NCBI RefSeq assembly: GCF_947648125.1
Contig: NZ_CANSMR010000001.1
Coordinates: 248,001 to 312,000 of the forward strand
DNA: 64,000 nucleotides
Source of the DNA: an uncultured Bradyrhizobium sp.
GTDB lineage: Bacteria > Pseudomonadota > Alphaproteobacteria > Rhizobiales > Xanthobacteraceae
Direction of reading: 5' to 3'
The notes below the pieces were generated by a model that was not told the origin of the DNA, did not search any database, and saw nothing but the letters and a program-made list of their open reading frames with translations. This document shows positions 17,920-25,899 of this stretch, piece after piece (within the stretch, counting starts at the first letter, position 1; every line of letters starts with the position of its first letter). Both the position numbers and the translations under genes were made by a program.

Positions 17920-19323
17920 ATGACTGAGTACAAACTGTTGATCGGCGGAAAGCTTGTGGATGGCGATTCCAGCATGGACGTCATCGATCCGGCAACTGAG
18001 GAGGTTCTTGCAGTTTGCCCGCGCGGTTCGATCGCACAGATGGATGCCGCGGTAGCCGCTGCCAAGACAGCATTTCCCGCGTGGGCGCGCCGTCCGATAG
18101 CCGAGCGTCGCGCGATGCTGATTGCGTTGGCCGACGCGGTCGAGGCGCGTCAGACAGACCTTGCGCGCTTGTTGACCCAGGAGCAAGGCAAGCCGCTTGC
18201 CGAAGCCACGGCTGAAATAATCTACACGTGCGCTTTCATTCGCTACCTCTCGAATCTGGACTTGCCGGTCAAGGTGATCGAGGACAACGAAACGCGCCGT
18301 GTCGAACAGCACCGCCTTCCGCTCGGCGTTGTCGGAGCGATCACTCCCTGGAACTTCCCTGTGCTGATCACGGGGTTCAAGATTCCGCCGGCACTGCTGG
18401 CCGGAAATACCGTGGTGATCAAACCGGCCCCGACGACGCCGCTGACCACGTTGAAGCTGGGCGAGATCATCGCCGAAATTTTCCCACCCGGGGTCGTCAA
18501 TATCGTCACGGACCTGAACGATCTCGGCGGGCACCTCACTCAGCATCCCGACGTCGCCAAGATTTCGTTCACCGGTTCTACGGATACGGGTCACAAGGTC
18601 ATGGCCAGTGCGGCAAGCACGCTCAAGCGCCTCACGCTCGAGTTGGGCGGCAACGATGCTGCCATCGTGTTACCGAGCGCCGATCCGGCGACGGTCGCGC
18701 CCGGTATTTTCGCGGGTGCCTTCATGAACGCGGGGCAAGTCTGTTTGGCCATCAAGCGCGCCTACGTGCATGAGTCGATCTACGACGACATGGTGACGCG
18801 CCTCGCCGAATTGGCCGATTCCGCGGTCGTAGACAACGGGTTGCAGCAGGGTGCAACCATTGGCCCGCTCCAGAACAAGATGCAGTACGAAAAGGTCAAG
18901 GGCTTTTTGGCCGATGCGCGCGCCGATGGCCGTATCGTTACCGGCGGCGAGACTCTGGATCGTGCGGGCTATTTTATTCGCCCCACGATCGTAGCCGACA
19001 TCGACGATAGCTCGCGGTTGGTGCGTGAGGAACAATTCGGCCCGATCCTGCCGGTGCTAAAGTATTCGGACCCGGAAGACGCGCTCAGGCGCGCCAATAA
19101 CTCACCTTGGGGGTTAGGCGGGTCGGTCTGGGGCACGGATCGCGAGCAGACGCGCGACATCGCGATGCGGATGCAAGCCGGCACCGCCTGGATCAACAAG
19201 CATCTTGATTTCGGCCCGAACATTCCGTTTGGCGGTGCCAAAAAATCGGGCGTCGGGGTCGAACTCGCCGAAGAGGGGCTGGCCGAGTTTACCCAGATTC
19301 ACATCGTGAACGAGGCGCGTTGA
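17920..19323 (+). CDS. NAD(P)-dependent aldehyde dehydrogenase
   Basis: A 467-residue aldehyde dehydrogenase. Cofactor segment FTGSTDTG, general-base Glu in LELGGND and nucleophile Cys in NAGQVCLAI are all present, as is the GAITPWNFP segment. The ATG at 17920 is favoured over one 51 bases upstream because it follows a GGGAGGGG ribosome site. It should oxidise the aldehyde made by the PQQ alcohol dehydrogenase to an acid. A large hairpin separates it from the next gene, so expression may be partly uncoupled. Confidence 0.93.
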   Translation: MTEYKLLIGGKLVDGDSSMDVIDPATEEVLAVCPRGSIAQMDAAVAAAKTAFPAWARRPIAERRAMLIALADAVEARQTDLARLLTQEQGKPLAEATAEIIYTCAFIRYLSNLDLPVKVIEDNETRRVEQHRLPLGVVGAITPWNFPVLITGFKIPPALLAGNTVVIKPAPTTPLTTLKLGEIIAEIFPPGVVNIVTDLNDLGGHLTQHPDVAKISFTGSTDTGHKVMASAASTLKRLTLELGGNDAAIVLPSADPATVAPGIFAGAFMNAGQVCLAIKRAYVHESIYDDMVTRLAELADSAVVDNGLQQGATIGPLQNKMQYEKVKGFLADARADGRIVTGGETLDRAGYFIRPTIVADIDDSSRLVREEQFGPILPVLKYSDPEDALRRANNSPWGLGGSVWGTDREQTRDIAMRMQAGTAWINKHLDFGPNIPFGGAKKSGVGVELAEEGLAEFTQIHIVNEAR

Positions 19324-19373
19324 GCCGGCGTGCATTGCACCAGGAACATCCGGGGCCAACCGTTTTCCGACTT

Positions 19374-19410
19374 GGGCGTGCGTGAGCCCGTGTGGTTTAT
19401 ACGCACGCCC
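19374..19410. terminator. inverted repeat after the aldehyde dehydrogenase
   Basis: Perfect 10-base arms GGGCGTGCGT (19374-19383) and ACGCACGCCC (19401-19410) with a 17-base loop. There is no T-run, so it could be an attenuating hairpin, a messenger-stabilising structure or a protein-binding site. Confidence 0.5.
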
Positions 19411-19457
19411 CGTCGGAAGTTGGACGATCGGAGATAAATAGAATTGGGAGGAGCGGG

Positions 19458-21623
19458 ATGACACGACCAGAGCACGAGGGCAAACGATCAGCGGGAATAA
19501 CGCCATTCCGGCGGTTACCGAGAGCTTTCGTTATCGCAGCAGTGCTTGTTGCGTTTGCGACGGCGGAGACGTTGCAAGCGGAGACGCCGTCGAAAGGAGG
19601 GCCGGAATTCGTAAAGAAAGTTACGTCGGCCGTCGACGATGCTGCGATCCGAACAAACGGAGCAACGACGAAAGACTGGTTATCCTATGGCCTCGATAAC
19701 GCGGGAACGCGCTATAGCAAGCTCGATCAGATTAATGCCGAGAACGTCAAGAAGCTGGGCCTGAAATGGTCGTACAATCTTGAATCCATCCGCGGCGTCG
19801 AGGCCACCCCGATCGTCGTCGACGGCATCATGTATGTCACCGCGTCGTGGAGCGTCGTGCACGCGATCGACGTCCGCACCGGCAAGCGGCTGTGGATGTT
19901 CGATCCGGAAGTGCCTCGCTCGATCGGATACAAGGGCTGTTGCGACGTCGTGAACCGCGGCGTGGCGCTTTATAAGGGGAAGGTCTATGTGGGTGCCTAT
20001 GACGGACGCCTGATCGCGCTCGATGCCGCGACTGGGAAGAAGCTCTGGGAAAAGGACACCGTCATCGACCACAGCCGCTCATACACTATTACTGGCGCAC
20101 CGCGCATCGTGAAAGGTCGGGTTCTGATCGGCAACGGCGGCGCCGAATATGGCGTGCGCGGCTACATCACGGCTTACGATGCCGAGAGTGGCGCGCAGGC
20201 CTGGCGCTGGTTCGTCGTTCCCGGCGATCCTAGCAAGCCTTACGAAGACGACTCGATGGAGAAGGCCGCCAAGACCTGGGATCCGGCGGGCAAATATTGG
20301 GTGAGCGGCGGCGGAGGCACGCCGTGGGACAGCATTGTGTATGACCCCGAACTGAATCTGGTCTACATCGGCACCGGCAACGGCTCGCCGTGGAATCGCA
20401 AGTTTCGCAGCCCGGCCGGCGGCGACAATCTCTATCTCGCATCCGTAGTCGCGCTGAACGCGGACACCGGAAAATATGTTTGGCACTACCAGGAAACGCC
20501 CGGCGATAGTTGGGACTATACATCGACCCAACCGATGATCCTCGCCGACATCAGGATCGACGGCGCGCCGCGCAAGGTGGTGATGCATGCGCCGAAGAAC
20601 GGTTTCTTTTTCGTCATTGACCGAACCAACGGCAAGTTCATCTCGGCGAAGAACTTCGTTGATGTAAACTGGGCAACCGGCTACGATAAGAACGGCCGGC
20701 CGATGGAGGTTGCCGAAGCGCGCGGTGAGGCGCCGTTCGATGCGATCCCTGGTCCCTACGGTGCCCATAACTGGCATCCGATGTCCTACAATCCGCAGAC
20801 CGGGCTCGTGTATCTGCCGGCGCAGAACGTCCCGATCAATCTGACGTCGGAGAAGGAGTTCAAGTTCAACGAGGTCGCACCTGGCAAGCCACAGAGCGGA
20901 ACGGGATGGAATCTTGGCTACTCAGTCAACGCTGTGCCGCCAAAGAGCAAGCCCTTCGGGCGACTGATCGCTTGGGATCCCGTGATGCAGCGGCAGGTCT
21001 GGAAGCAGGATTACGACTCACCATGGAACGGCGGTACGACTACGACGGCCGGCAATCTCGTGTTTCAAGGCACCGCTGACGGTCGTTTCGTGGCCTATGA
21101 CGCCAAGACGGGCGAGAAGCTCTGGGAGACGCCGACTGGAACAGGCGTTGTGGCGGGGGCTGCGACGTACATGGTCGACGGCACGCAATACGTGTCGGTT
21201 GCGGCTGGGTGGGGCGGCATATATGGTGAGGCTGCACGCGCGACCGATGTCGAGATGCCCGGCACAGTGTATACTTTTGCACTAGGCGGTGACGCCAAGC
21301 CGCCCGTGTTCGCGAAGATGAAGCCGCTGAAGCTGATAGAGGGCATAGAGTACAAGCCGGAGGACGTTGGTCCCGGTACGCTGCTCTATGTCGCCAACTG
21401 CGCCTTCTGCCATGCTGTTCCCGGCGTGGACAAAGGCGGAAACATCCGAAACCTAGGCTACTCCTCTCCCGAGGTCATTGGCAACCTCAAGGATGCTTTG
21501 TTCAAGGGGCCGTACATGGATCGCGGCATGCCGGACTTCACCGGCAAGCTGTCGGAGGATGACGTGACGAAGATCGCTGCCTTCATCCAGGGCACCGCCG
21601 ACGCCATCAGGCCGAAGAAGTAG
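19458..21623 (+). CDS. PQQ-dependent quinohaemoprotein alcohol dehydrogenase
   Basis: A 721-residue periplasmic eight-bladed propeller enzyme with a C-terminal haem c domain. A signal peptide (RAFVIAAVLVAFATAETLQA) fits export. The vicinal Cys pair appears in KGCCDVV, the catalytic Asp in GDSWDYTSTQP and the haem site in CAFCH. The residue two after the catalytic Asp is Thr, not Asp, so a calcium rather than lanthanide cofactor is predicted. The ATG at 19458 follows GGGAGGAG. It sits between the aldehyde dehydrogenase and the monooxygenase genes, so it should oxidise the alcohol produced by the monooxygenase. Confidence 0.93.
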   Translation: MTRPEHEGKRSAGITPFRRLPRAFVIAAVLVAFATAETLQAETPSKGGPEFVKKVTSAVDDAAIRTNGATTKDWLSYGLDNAGTRYSKLDQINAENVKKLGLKWSYNLESIRGVEATPIVVDGIMYVTASWSVVHAIDVRTGKRLWMFDPEVPRSIGYKGCCDVVNRGVALYKGKVYVGAYDGRLIALDAATGKKLWEKDTVIDHSRSYTITGAPRIVKGRVLIGNGGAEYGVRGYITAYDAESGAQAWRWFVVPGDPSKPYEDDSMEKAAKTWDPAGKYWVSGGGGTPWDSIVYDPELNLVYIGTGNGSPWNRKFRSPAGGDNLYLASVVALNADTGKYVWHYQETPGDSWDYTSTQPMILADIRIDGAPRKVVMHAPKNGFFFVIDRTNGKFISAKNFVDVNWATGYDKNGRPMEVAEARGEAPFDAIPGPYGAHNWHPMSYNPQTGLVYLPAQNVPINLTSEKEFKFNEVAPGKPQSGTGWNLGYSVNAVPPKSKPFGRLIAWDPVMQRQVWKQDYDSPWNGGTTTTAGNLVFQGTADGRFVAYDAKTGEKLWETPTGTGVVAGAATYMVDGTQYVSVAAGWGGIYGEAARATDVEMPGTVYTFALGGDAKPPVFAKMKPLKLIEGIEYKPEDVGPGTLLYVANCAFCHAVPGVDKGGNIRNLGYSSPEVIGNLKDALFKGPYMDRGMPDFTGKLSEDDVTKIAAFIQGTADAIRPKK

Positions 21624-21746
21624 GTAGGAACGGCTCGCCCGCGTGAACAGGCCTAGCGGGCAAAATGCGCATGATACTGCCGAAGTATCGGACCGCGCCG
21701 AAAAGTTGCAGAACCGTAGACTGTAACCTAAAGGAGGTATCGCTTC

Positions 21747-22562
21747 ATGTCTATCTCTCGCGAATATAGCAGGTCGACAGCAGAGCCGATCAGGGGGTCT
21801 GTCGATGCAAACACCAAGGTGTATAACCTTATCCCGGTCGTGCTTGCTTGGGGCTTTCTGCTGGCGGTTTATGTGGGCCTGCGCCTCTACCAGCAGGCTT
21901 TCGCGTTCAAATACGGCCTCGACTCGACGGCCCCTGTTTTCGAGACCTACTGGATGTCTCTCTTCAAAACAGAGATACCGCTGATCTTCGGGGCCGGCTT
22001 CGTCATTTGGGCGTATTTGTGGGTGACGCGCGATCGTAATATGGATGCCCTGACGCCGGAAGTAGAGCTAAAGCGCTACTTCTACCTCGTCGGCTGGTTT
22101 CTGATCTATATTTTCGCCTTCGTGTGGATCGCCGTCTTTTTCGGCGAGGGCGATGCGACTTGGCACCAGACCGTCGTCCGCGACACGGCTTTGACGCCGA
22201 GTCATATCGTCACCTTCTACGCATGCGTGCCGCTCTATATGGTCTGTGGCGTCTCCAGTCTCATGTATGCAACGACGCGCCTGCCTGCTTTCGCCAAGTC
22301 CTATTCGGTGCCGCTGCTCATGGTGGTCATCGGGCCGGGCCTGATCCTGCCTAACCTCGGCTTTAACGAATGGGGCCACGCGTACTGGTTCACCGAGGAG
22401 ATTTTCTCCCATCCGCTGCATTGGGGCTTCCCGGTGCTGGGTTGGACTGGCTTGGCGCTCGGCGGCCTGCTCGTTCAGGTGATGTCGCGCATGGCGCAGC
22501 TGTTCAAGCAGCTGAGCCCCGCGGATAAGGCGCGCGTCGTGCGGTCGCAGCCTGCAGAATAG
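21747..22562 (+). CDS. copper membrane monooxygenase subunit C (PmoC/AmoC family)
   Basis: A 271-residue integral membrane subunit. DATWHQTVVRDTALTPSH carries the CuC-site ligands (D136, H140, H153; Asp156/His160/His173 in Methylococcus PmoC). GFNEWGHAYW and SHPLHWGF give Asn207, His211 and His225, matching the CuD ligands Asn227/His231/His245. All are intact. The ribosome site AAAGGAGGT is strong. It is the first gene of the usual C-A-B order. The substrate could be methane, ammonia or a short hydrocarbon; the alcohol and aldehyde dehydrogenases next door favour a hydrocarbon. Confidence 0.93.
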   Translation: MSISREYSRSTAEPIRGSVDANTKVYNLIPVVLAWGFLLAVYVGLRLYQQAFAFKYGLDSTAPVFETYWMSLFKTEIPLIFGAGFVIWAYLWVTRDRNMDALTPEVELKRYFYLVGWFLIYIFAFVWIAVFFGEGDATWHQTVVRDTALTPSHIVTFYACVPLYMVCGVSSLMYATTRLPAFAKSYSVPLLMVVIGPGLILPNLGFNEWGHAYWFTEEIFSHPLHWGFPVLGWTGLALGGLLVQVMSRMAQLFKQLSPADKARVVRSQPAE

Positions 22563-22583
22563 CAAAAGCACATGGGCTTGTAA

Positions 22584-22607
22584 CTCTGGGGCGGTCTCGC
22601 CCCAGAG
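22584..22607. terminator. strong hairpin between subunit C and A genes
   Basis: Perfect 10-base arms CTCTGGGGCG and CGCCCCAGAG with a GTCT loop. No T-run follows. Its position in the pmoC-pmoA spacer suggests RNA processing or differential messenger stability rather than full termination. Confidence 0.65.
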
Positions 22608-22669
22608 GTGTTGGACCCTGATAATGCTAACAATAATAATGCCAACAAATAACTCGGGAGGGTGATCTG

Positions 22670-23518
22670 GTGACGAAGAATGACGCAGCCGTGCTGACCG
22701 CTGCAGAGCTATCGCCGCAGGCGGCAAAATGGTCGAGGACGTTCGACTATATGATTATCGTAATTGCCGCATTCCTCGTAATGTCGGTGACTTATCTTAA
22801 CTTTCTGCTTTTGGCAGGCGACTGGGACTTTTTCATCGATTTCAAAGATCGCGAATATTGGGTGCTGATCTACCCCATCGTGCAAATAATGATGGCGGCC
22901 GCATTCCAAGCGATCTTCTGGAACCTGTTCCGGCTTCCGATTGGCGCCACTGCGGCGGCTTTGCTGTTCACTTTGGGTGTATGGATTGAGCGCTATCAAA
23001 GCTGGGGAGGTCTATCCTATTTCCCCATCACGCTGGTTGTGCCGGGAACCTTCTTCGCGGGCGCGCTGATCCTAGATGGGATGCTTTGCATCACGCGCAG
23101 CTTTGTCGTGACGGGGCTCTTCGGCGGTGTCTTGTTCGGCTTGACGTTCTATCCGAGCAATTGGGCCTTTCTCGCCCCGTATTTCCAGCCGGTGAAGCTC
23201 ATGGACAGCGTCACGTCGCTCGCCAGCCTAATGGGCTACACCTTCGCTCGAACCGGCACTCCCGAGTATGTCCGTCTGATTGAACGCGGCACTTTGAGGA
23301 CGTTCGGTAGCCCGGTCTGGGTTTCGGTCTTCTTTTCCGCTTTCGTCTGCATCTTCCAGTACTTCTTCTGGTGGCTTGTCGGCACCCTCGCCACCAAGGC
23401 GACCTTTATCCCTGTCGGGTACCGGTTCAAACAGCTTTATGGGATGAAAGACAAGGTTCAGTCAGGGGGCGCCAAGCCTGTCGGCGCGGAAATCAAGACG
23501 ACGGGAGTCGTGGCATGA
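22670..23518 (+). CDS. copper membrane monooxygenase subunit A (PmoA/AmoA family)
   Basis: A 282-residue multi-spanning membrane protein. GDWDFFIDFKDREYW near residues 50-64 and MGYTFARTGTPEYVRLIERGTLRTFG near 188-213 are the segments used to recognise PmoA/AmoA. The start is GTG at 22670 behind GGGAGGGTG. The stop overlaps the subunit B start (ATGA). Hydrophobic segments alternate with short loops over the whole length. Confidence 0.93.
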   Translation: MTKNDAAVLTAAELSPQAAKWSRTFDYMIIVIAAFLVMSVTYLNFLLLAGDWDFFIDFKDREYWVLIYPIVQIMMAAAFQAIFWNLFRLPIGATAAALLFTLGVWIERYQSWGGLSYFPITLVVPGTFFAGALILDGMLCITRSFVVTGLFGGVLFGLTFYPSNWAFLAPYFQPVKLMDSVTSLASLMGYTFARTGTPEYVRLIERGTLRTFGSPVWVSVFFSAFVCIFQYFFWWLVGTLATKATFIPVGYRFKQLYGMKDKVQSGGAKPVGAEIKTTGVVA

Positions 23519-24783
23519 AGTTCGGATTCTGGCGTTACCGCTGCCTCTTGCTGCTCCTATTGGTGATTTCTGCGCTTTTGCCGAACTATGCAATGGCATT
23601 GGGCGAAAAGGCGACCGAACCATATATCCGCACGCGAACCGTCCTCTGGTACGATGTGCAGTGGAGCGCTGACAAAATCGCCGTGAACGATACGATTACG
23701 GTGACTGGGAAGTTCCACCTCTACACTGACTGGCCAGACGCGGCGGCTCGACCCGAATTGACCTTCCTGGGTGAAACCGCGCCAGGCGGGAGCTTGACCC
23801 GTGTGGAAAGCTACATCGACGGTATGCCAGCCCAACAATCTATACGCGGAATGGAACTGGGCCGCGACTATGAGTTCAAATTGGTCTTGAAGGGCCGTGT
23901 GCCGGGAACTTGGCACATTCAGCCGGAACTCAGCGTCAAGGGAGCGGGGCCAATCATCGGTCCGGGCAAGTGGGTCGAGATCACCGGCAGCCAAGCTGAC
24001 TACAAAATCTCCGTAACCACGCTCACCGGGATCCATATCTCGGACCTGCAGACATACAACATCAATCGAGTCCAAGCATGGCACCTGTTCTGGTTCCTGA
24101 TTGGAGCCGTTTGGCTGCTCTGGTGGCTCCGCAGGCCTCTTATCATCCCGCGTTGGCTCGCGGCGCAGAAGGGGCGCGACGAAATCCTGGTGACGGACAC
24201 GGACGACGTTGTCGCCGCGAGTGTGATCGTGATTGCTCTCGTGGCAACGGTTGCCGGCTATTGGTACATAACGGAGGCATTCCCCTACACGGTTCCGCTG
24301 ACTGGCGGATCGAACAAGGTCGAGGCGCTTGTCGAAGCTCCCCACCCGGTGATGATCAAAGACGCGAGGGCCGAATATGATGTGCCGGGTCGTACGTTGC
24401 GTCTTTTTGCAACGGTCACGAATTCCGGAACGCATCCCGTGCGGATCGGCGAGTTCACGACCGCGCAGCTTCGCTTTGTAAACCGCGACTTGCCTGCGGA
24501 ATTAAAAAACATCGATCCTGGCTACCCGAAAGACTTGATCGCGCCGACTGGCCTGAAGATCGACCCTGATACGCCGATCCAGCCCGGTGAGACGCGAAAG
24601 GTCTATATGGAAGCAACCGATGCCGCCTGGGAGACGGAGCGTCTGATGAGCTTCCTCAACGACATCGACAGCAGAATCGGTGGCCTCGTCTTTTTCTTTG
24701 ACGAGACGGGTACGCGACATATGGCCGAAATAGGCGGTCCGATTGTGCCCGTCTTCACCGAACAACAGATGACCAAACGTTAA
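23515..24783 (+). CDS. copper membrane monooxygenase subunit B (PmoB/AmoB family), atypical copper site
   Basis: A 422-residue subunit: signal peptide (1-28), N-terminal cupredoxin domain, two membrane helices (about 185-210 and 235-260) and a second cupredoxin domain. TWHIQPELSVKGAGPIIGPGKW and TASDAAWE-like segments identify PmoB. Against Methylococcus PmoB, His33 is Leu29, His48 is Leu44 and His139 is Gln136; only His72 (H68) and His137 (H134) remain. The CuB site of classical enzymes is therefore absent, as reported for verrucomicrobial PmoB. The gene is otherwise intact and translationally coupled to subunit A. Confidence 0.92.
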   Translation: MKFGFWRYRCLLLLLLVISALLPNYAMALGEKATEPYIRTRTVLWYDVQWSADKIAVNDTITVTGKFHLYTDWPDAAARPELTFLGETAPGGSLTRVESYIDGMPAQQSIRGMELGRDYEFKLVLKGRVPGTWHIQPELSVKGAGPIIGPGKWVEITGSQADYKISVTTLTGIHISDLQTYNINRVQAWHLFWFLIGAVWLLWWLRRPLIIPRWLAAQKGRDEILVTDTDDVVAASVIVIALVATVAGYWYITEAFPYTVPLTGGSNKVEALVEAPHPVMIKDARAEYDVPGRTLRLFATVTNSGTHPVRIGEFTTAQLRFVNRDLPAELKNIDPGYPKDLIAPTGLKIDPDTPIQPGETRKVYMEATDAAWETERLMSFLNDIDSRIGGLVFFFDETGTRHMAEIGGPIVPVFTEQQMTKR

Positions 24784-24828
24784 GGTCGTGGCAGCCATGG
24801 CGGCGCCTTCGCTTGGATACAATCACGA

Positions 24829-25467
24829 ATGAAGAACGAATGTATTCAGCCCTATCTCGGCAGGGAGCAGAAGAAATCTGCTCCCCGCTACGGGAGAAGA
24901 TACAGCAAGAGCGTCCGCGCTCTTGCCACATTGGGGCTGTTATCCGCCGATCCAGCGTTAGGCCATGGCGGGGTCGCCATGGAAAAGGACGTGTGCAAAC
25001 TGCGGCTCGGGCCTTATTTGATGCACTTTACGGGCTATCAAATTCGCAACTACGCAGGGAACACCGAATTCTGCGAGGATATTCCGCAGGTAGGTAAGAC
25101 GGTCATCGTAATGGACGCGATCGATCCAATCTTACGTGAGATCCCGATAACCGTGCGCATCGCTCGCGATACAGGAAACACCAACGAGGCGGGAACAGAA
25201 ATCGAAAAGAGCACCATCATCAATCTTCCGAAGAAGATATATCCGACTGGAAGCGTGTCCCTCGAATATGATTTCCAAGAGCCGGGTCAATTTGTTGGGA
25301 TCGTAACTGCAGGCGAGCATGGGGAGTACGTGTCGAGATTTCCCTTCAGCGTCGGCATTAATCACAGTGCGCATATGTTCTACGTGCTACTCGGGGCAAT
25401 TCCGATTTTTGTCTTTGGCCTTTACGCCTATGCGATTCGGAAGCGACGGGCCGCGAGGGGAGGCTGA
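24829..25467 (+). CDS. conserved periplasmic membrane-anchored protein, copper-cluster associated
   Basis: A 212-residue protein with an N-terminal export segment (ALATLGLLSADPALG) followed by HGGVAMEKDVCKLRLGPY, a soluble domain of about 130 residues with one further Cys (TEFCEDIP) and a C-terminal helix (FYVLLGAIPIFVFGLYAYAI) ending in basic residues. That topology places the domain in the periplasm. I do not know its function. Its place between subunit B and copC suggests a role in copper delivery or assembly of the monooxygenase. Confidence 0.8.
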   Translation: MKNECIQPYLGREQKKSAPRYGRRYSKSVRALATLGLLSADPALGHGGVAMEKDVCKLRLGPYLMHFTGYQIRNYAGNTEFCEDIPQVGKTVIVMDAIDPILREIPITVRIARDTGNTNEAGTEIEKSTIINLPKKIYPTGSVSLEYDFQEPGQFVGIVTAGEHGEYVSRFPFSVGINHSAHMFYVLLGAIPIFVFGLYAYAIRKRRAARGG

Positions 25468-25509
25468 AACAATGATTTGGACATCTCAAACAAAAACAGA
25501 GGTTTGACA

Positions 25510-25899
25510 ATGGTTTGCCGCAGTTGGGCGATCGCGGGACCGTTCTGTTGCGCTCTGTTTTGCGCGGTCGGCTCCGGCTCTGCTCTGGCACATGCCGGCT
25601 TGGTGAAGTCGGTGCCTGGCAGCCGCGCCAAACTTGACCACCCACCGAGCCAGATCGAGTTGTGCTTCAACGAACCGATCGAACTCAAGTTCTCCACGGT
25701 TCGCCTGACGGCTCCCAACGGCGCGAAAATCCCACTCGGCGCGCTCTCAGTCGACGAGCATGATCCGAAATGCCTGCGGGCGGCTGCGCCGGAATTGAAA
25801 GACGCCGGGGCCTACACCGTGAATTATCGCGTGCTTTCTAGCGATGGGCATGTTGTCGATTACGGCTTCACGTTCAGTTACCAGCCGAGTTCGAGATGA
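25510..25899 (+). CDS. copC: CopC-type periplasmic copper-binding protein
   Basis: A protein of about 129 residues. The signal peptide ends SGSALA before His-Ala-Gly, so the mature N-terminus begins with the copper-ligating His of CopC. DGHVVDYGFTF near the C-terminus supplies further ligand positions. The ATG at 25510 is chosen over an upstream ATG because it places the signal peptide correctly. Its stop overlaps the CopD-like gene (ATGA), the common copCD arrangement. Confidence 0.9.
   Translation: MVCRSWAIAGPFCCALFCAVGSGSALAHAGLVKSVPGSRAKLDHPPSQIELCFNEPIELKFSTVRLTAPNGAKIPLGALSVDEHDPKCLRAAAPELKDAGAYTVNYRVLSSDGHVVDYGFTFSYQPSSR

Noticed and set aside
21637-21661. Possible hairpin (GCCCGC/GCGGGC) between the PQQ dehydrogenase and subunit C genes
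   Set aside because: Only six base pairs with a 13-base loop and no T-run; too weak to call a terminator.
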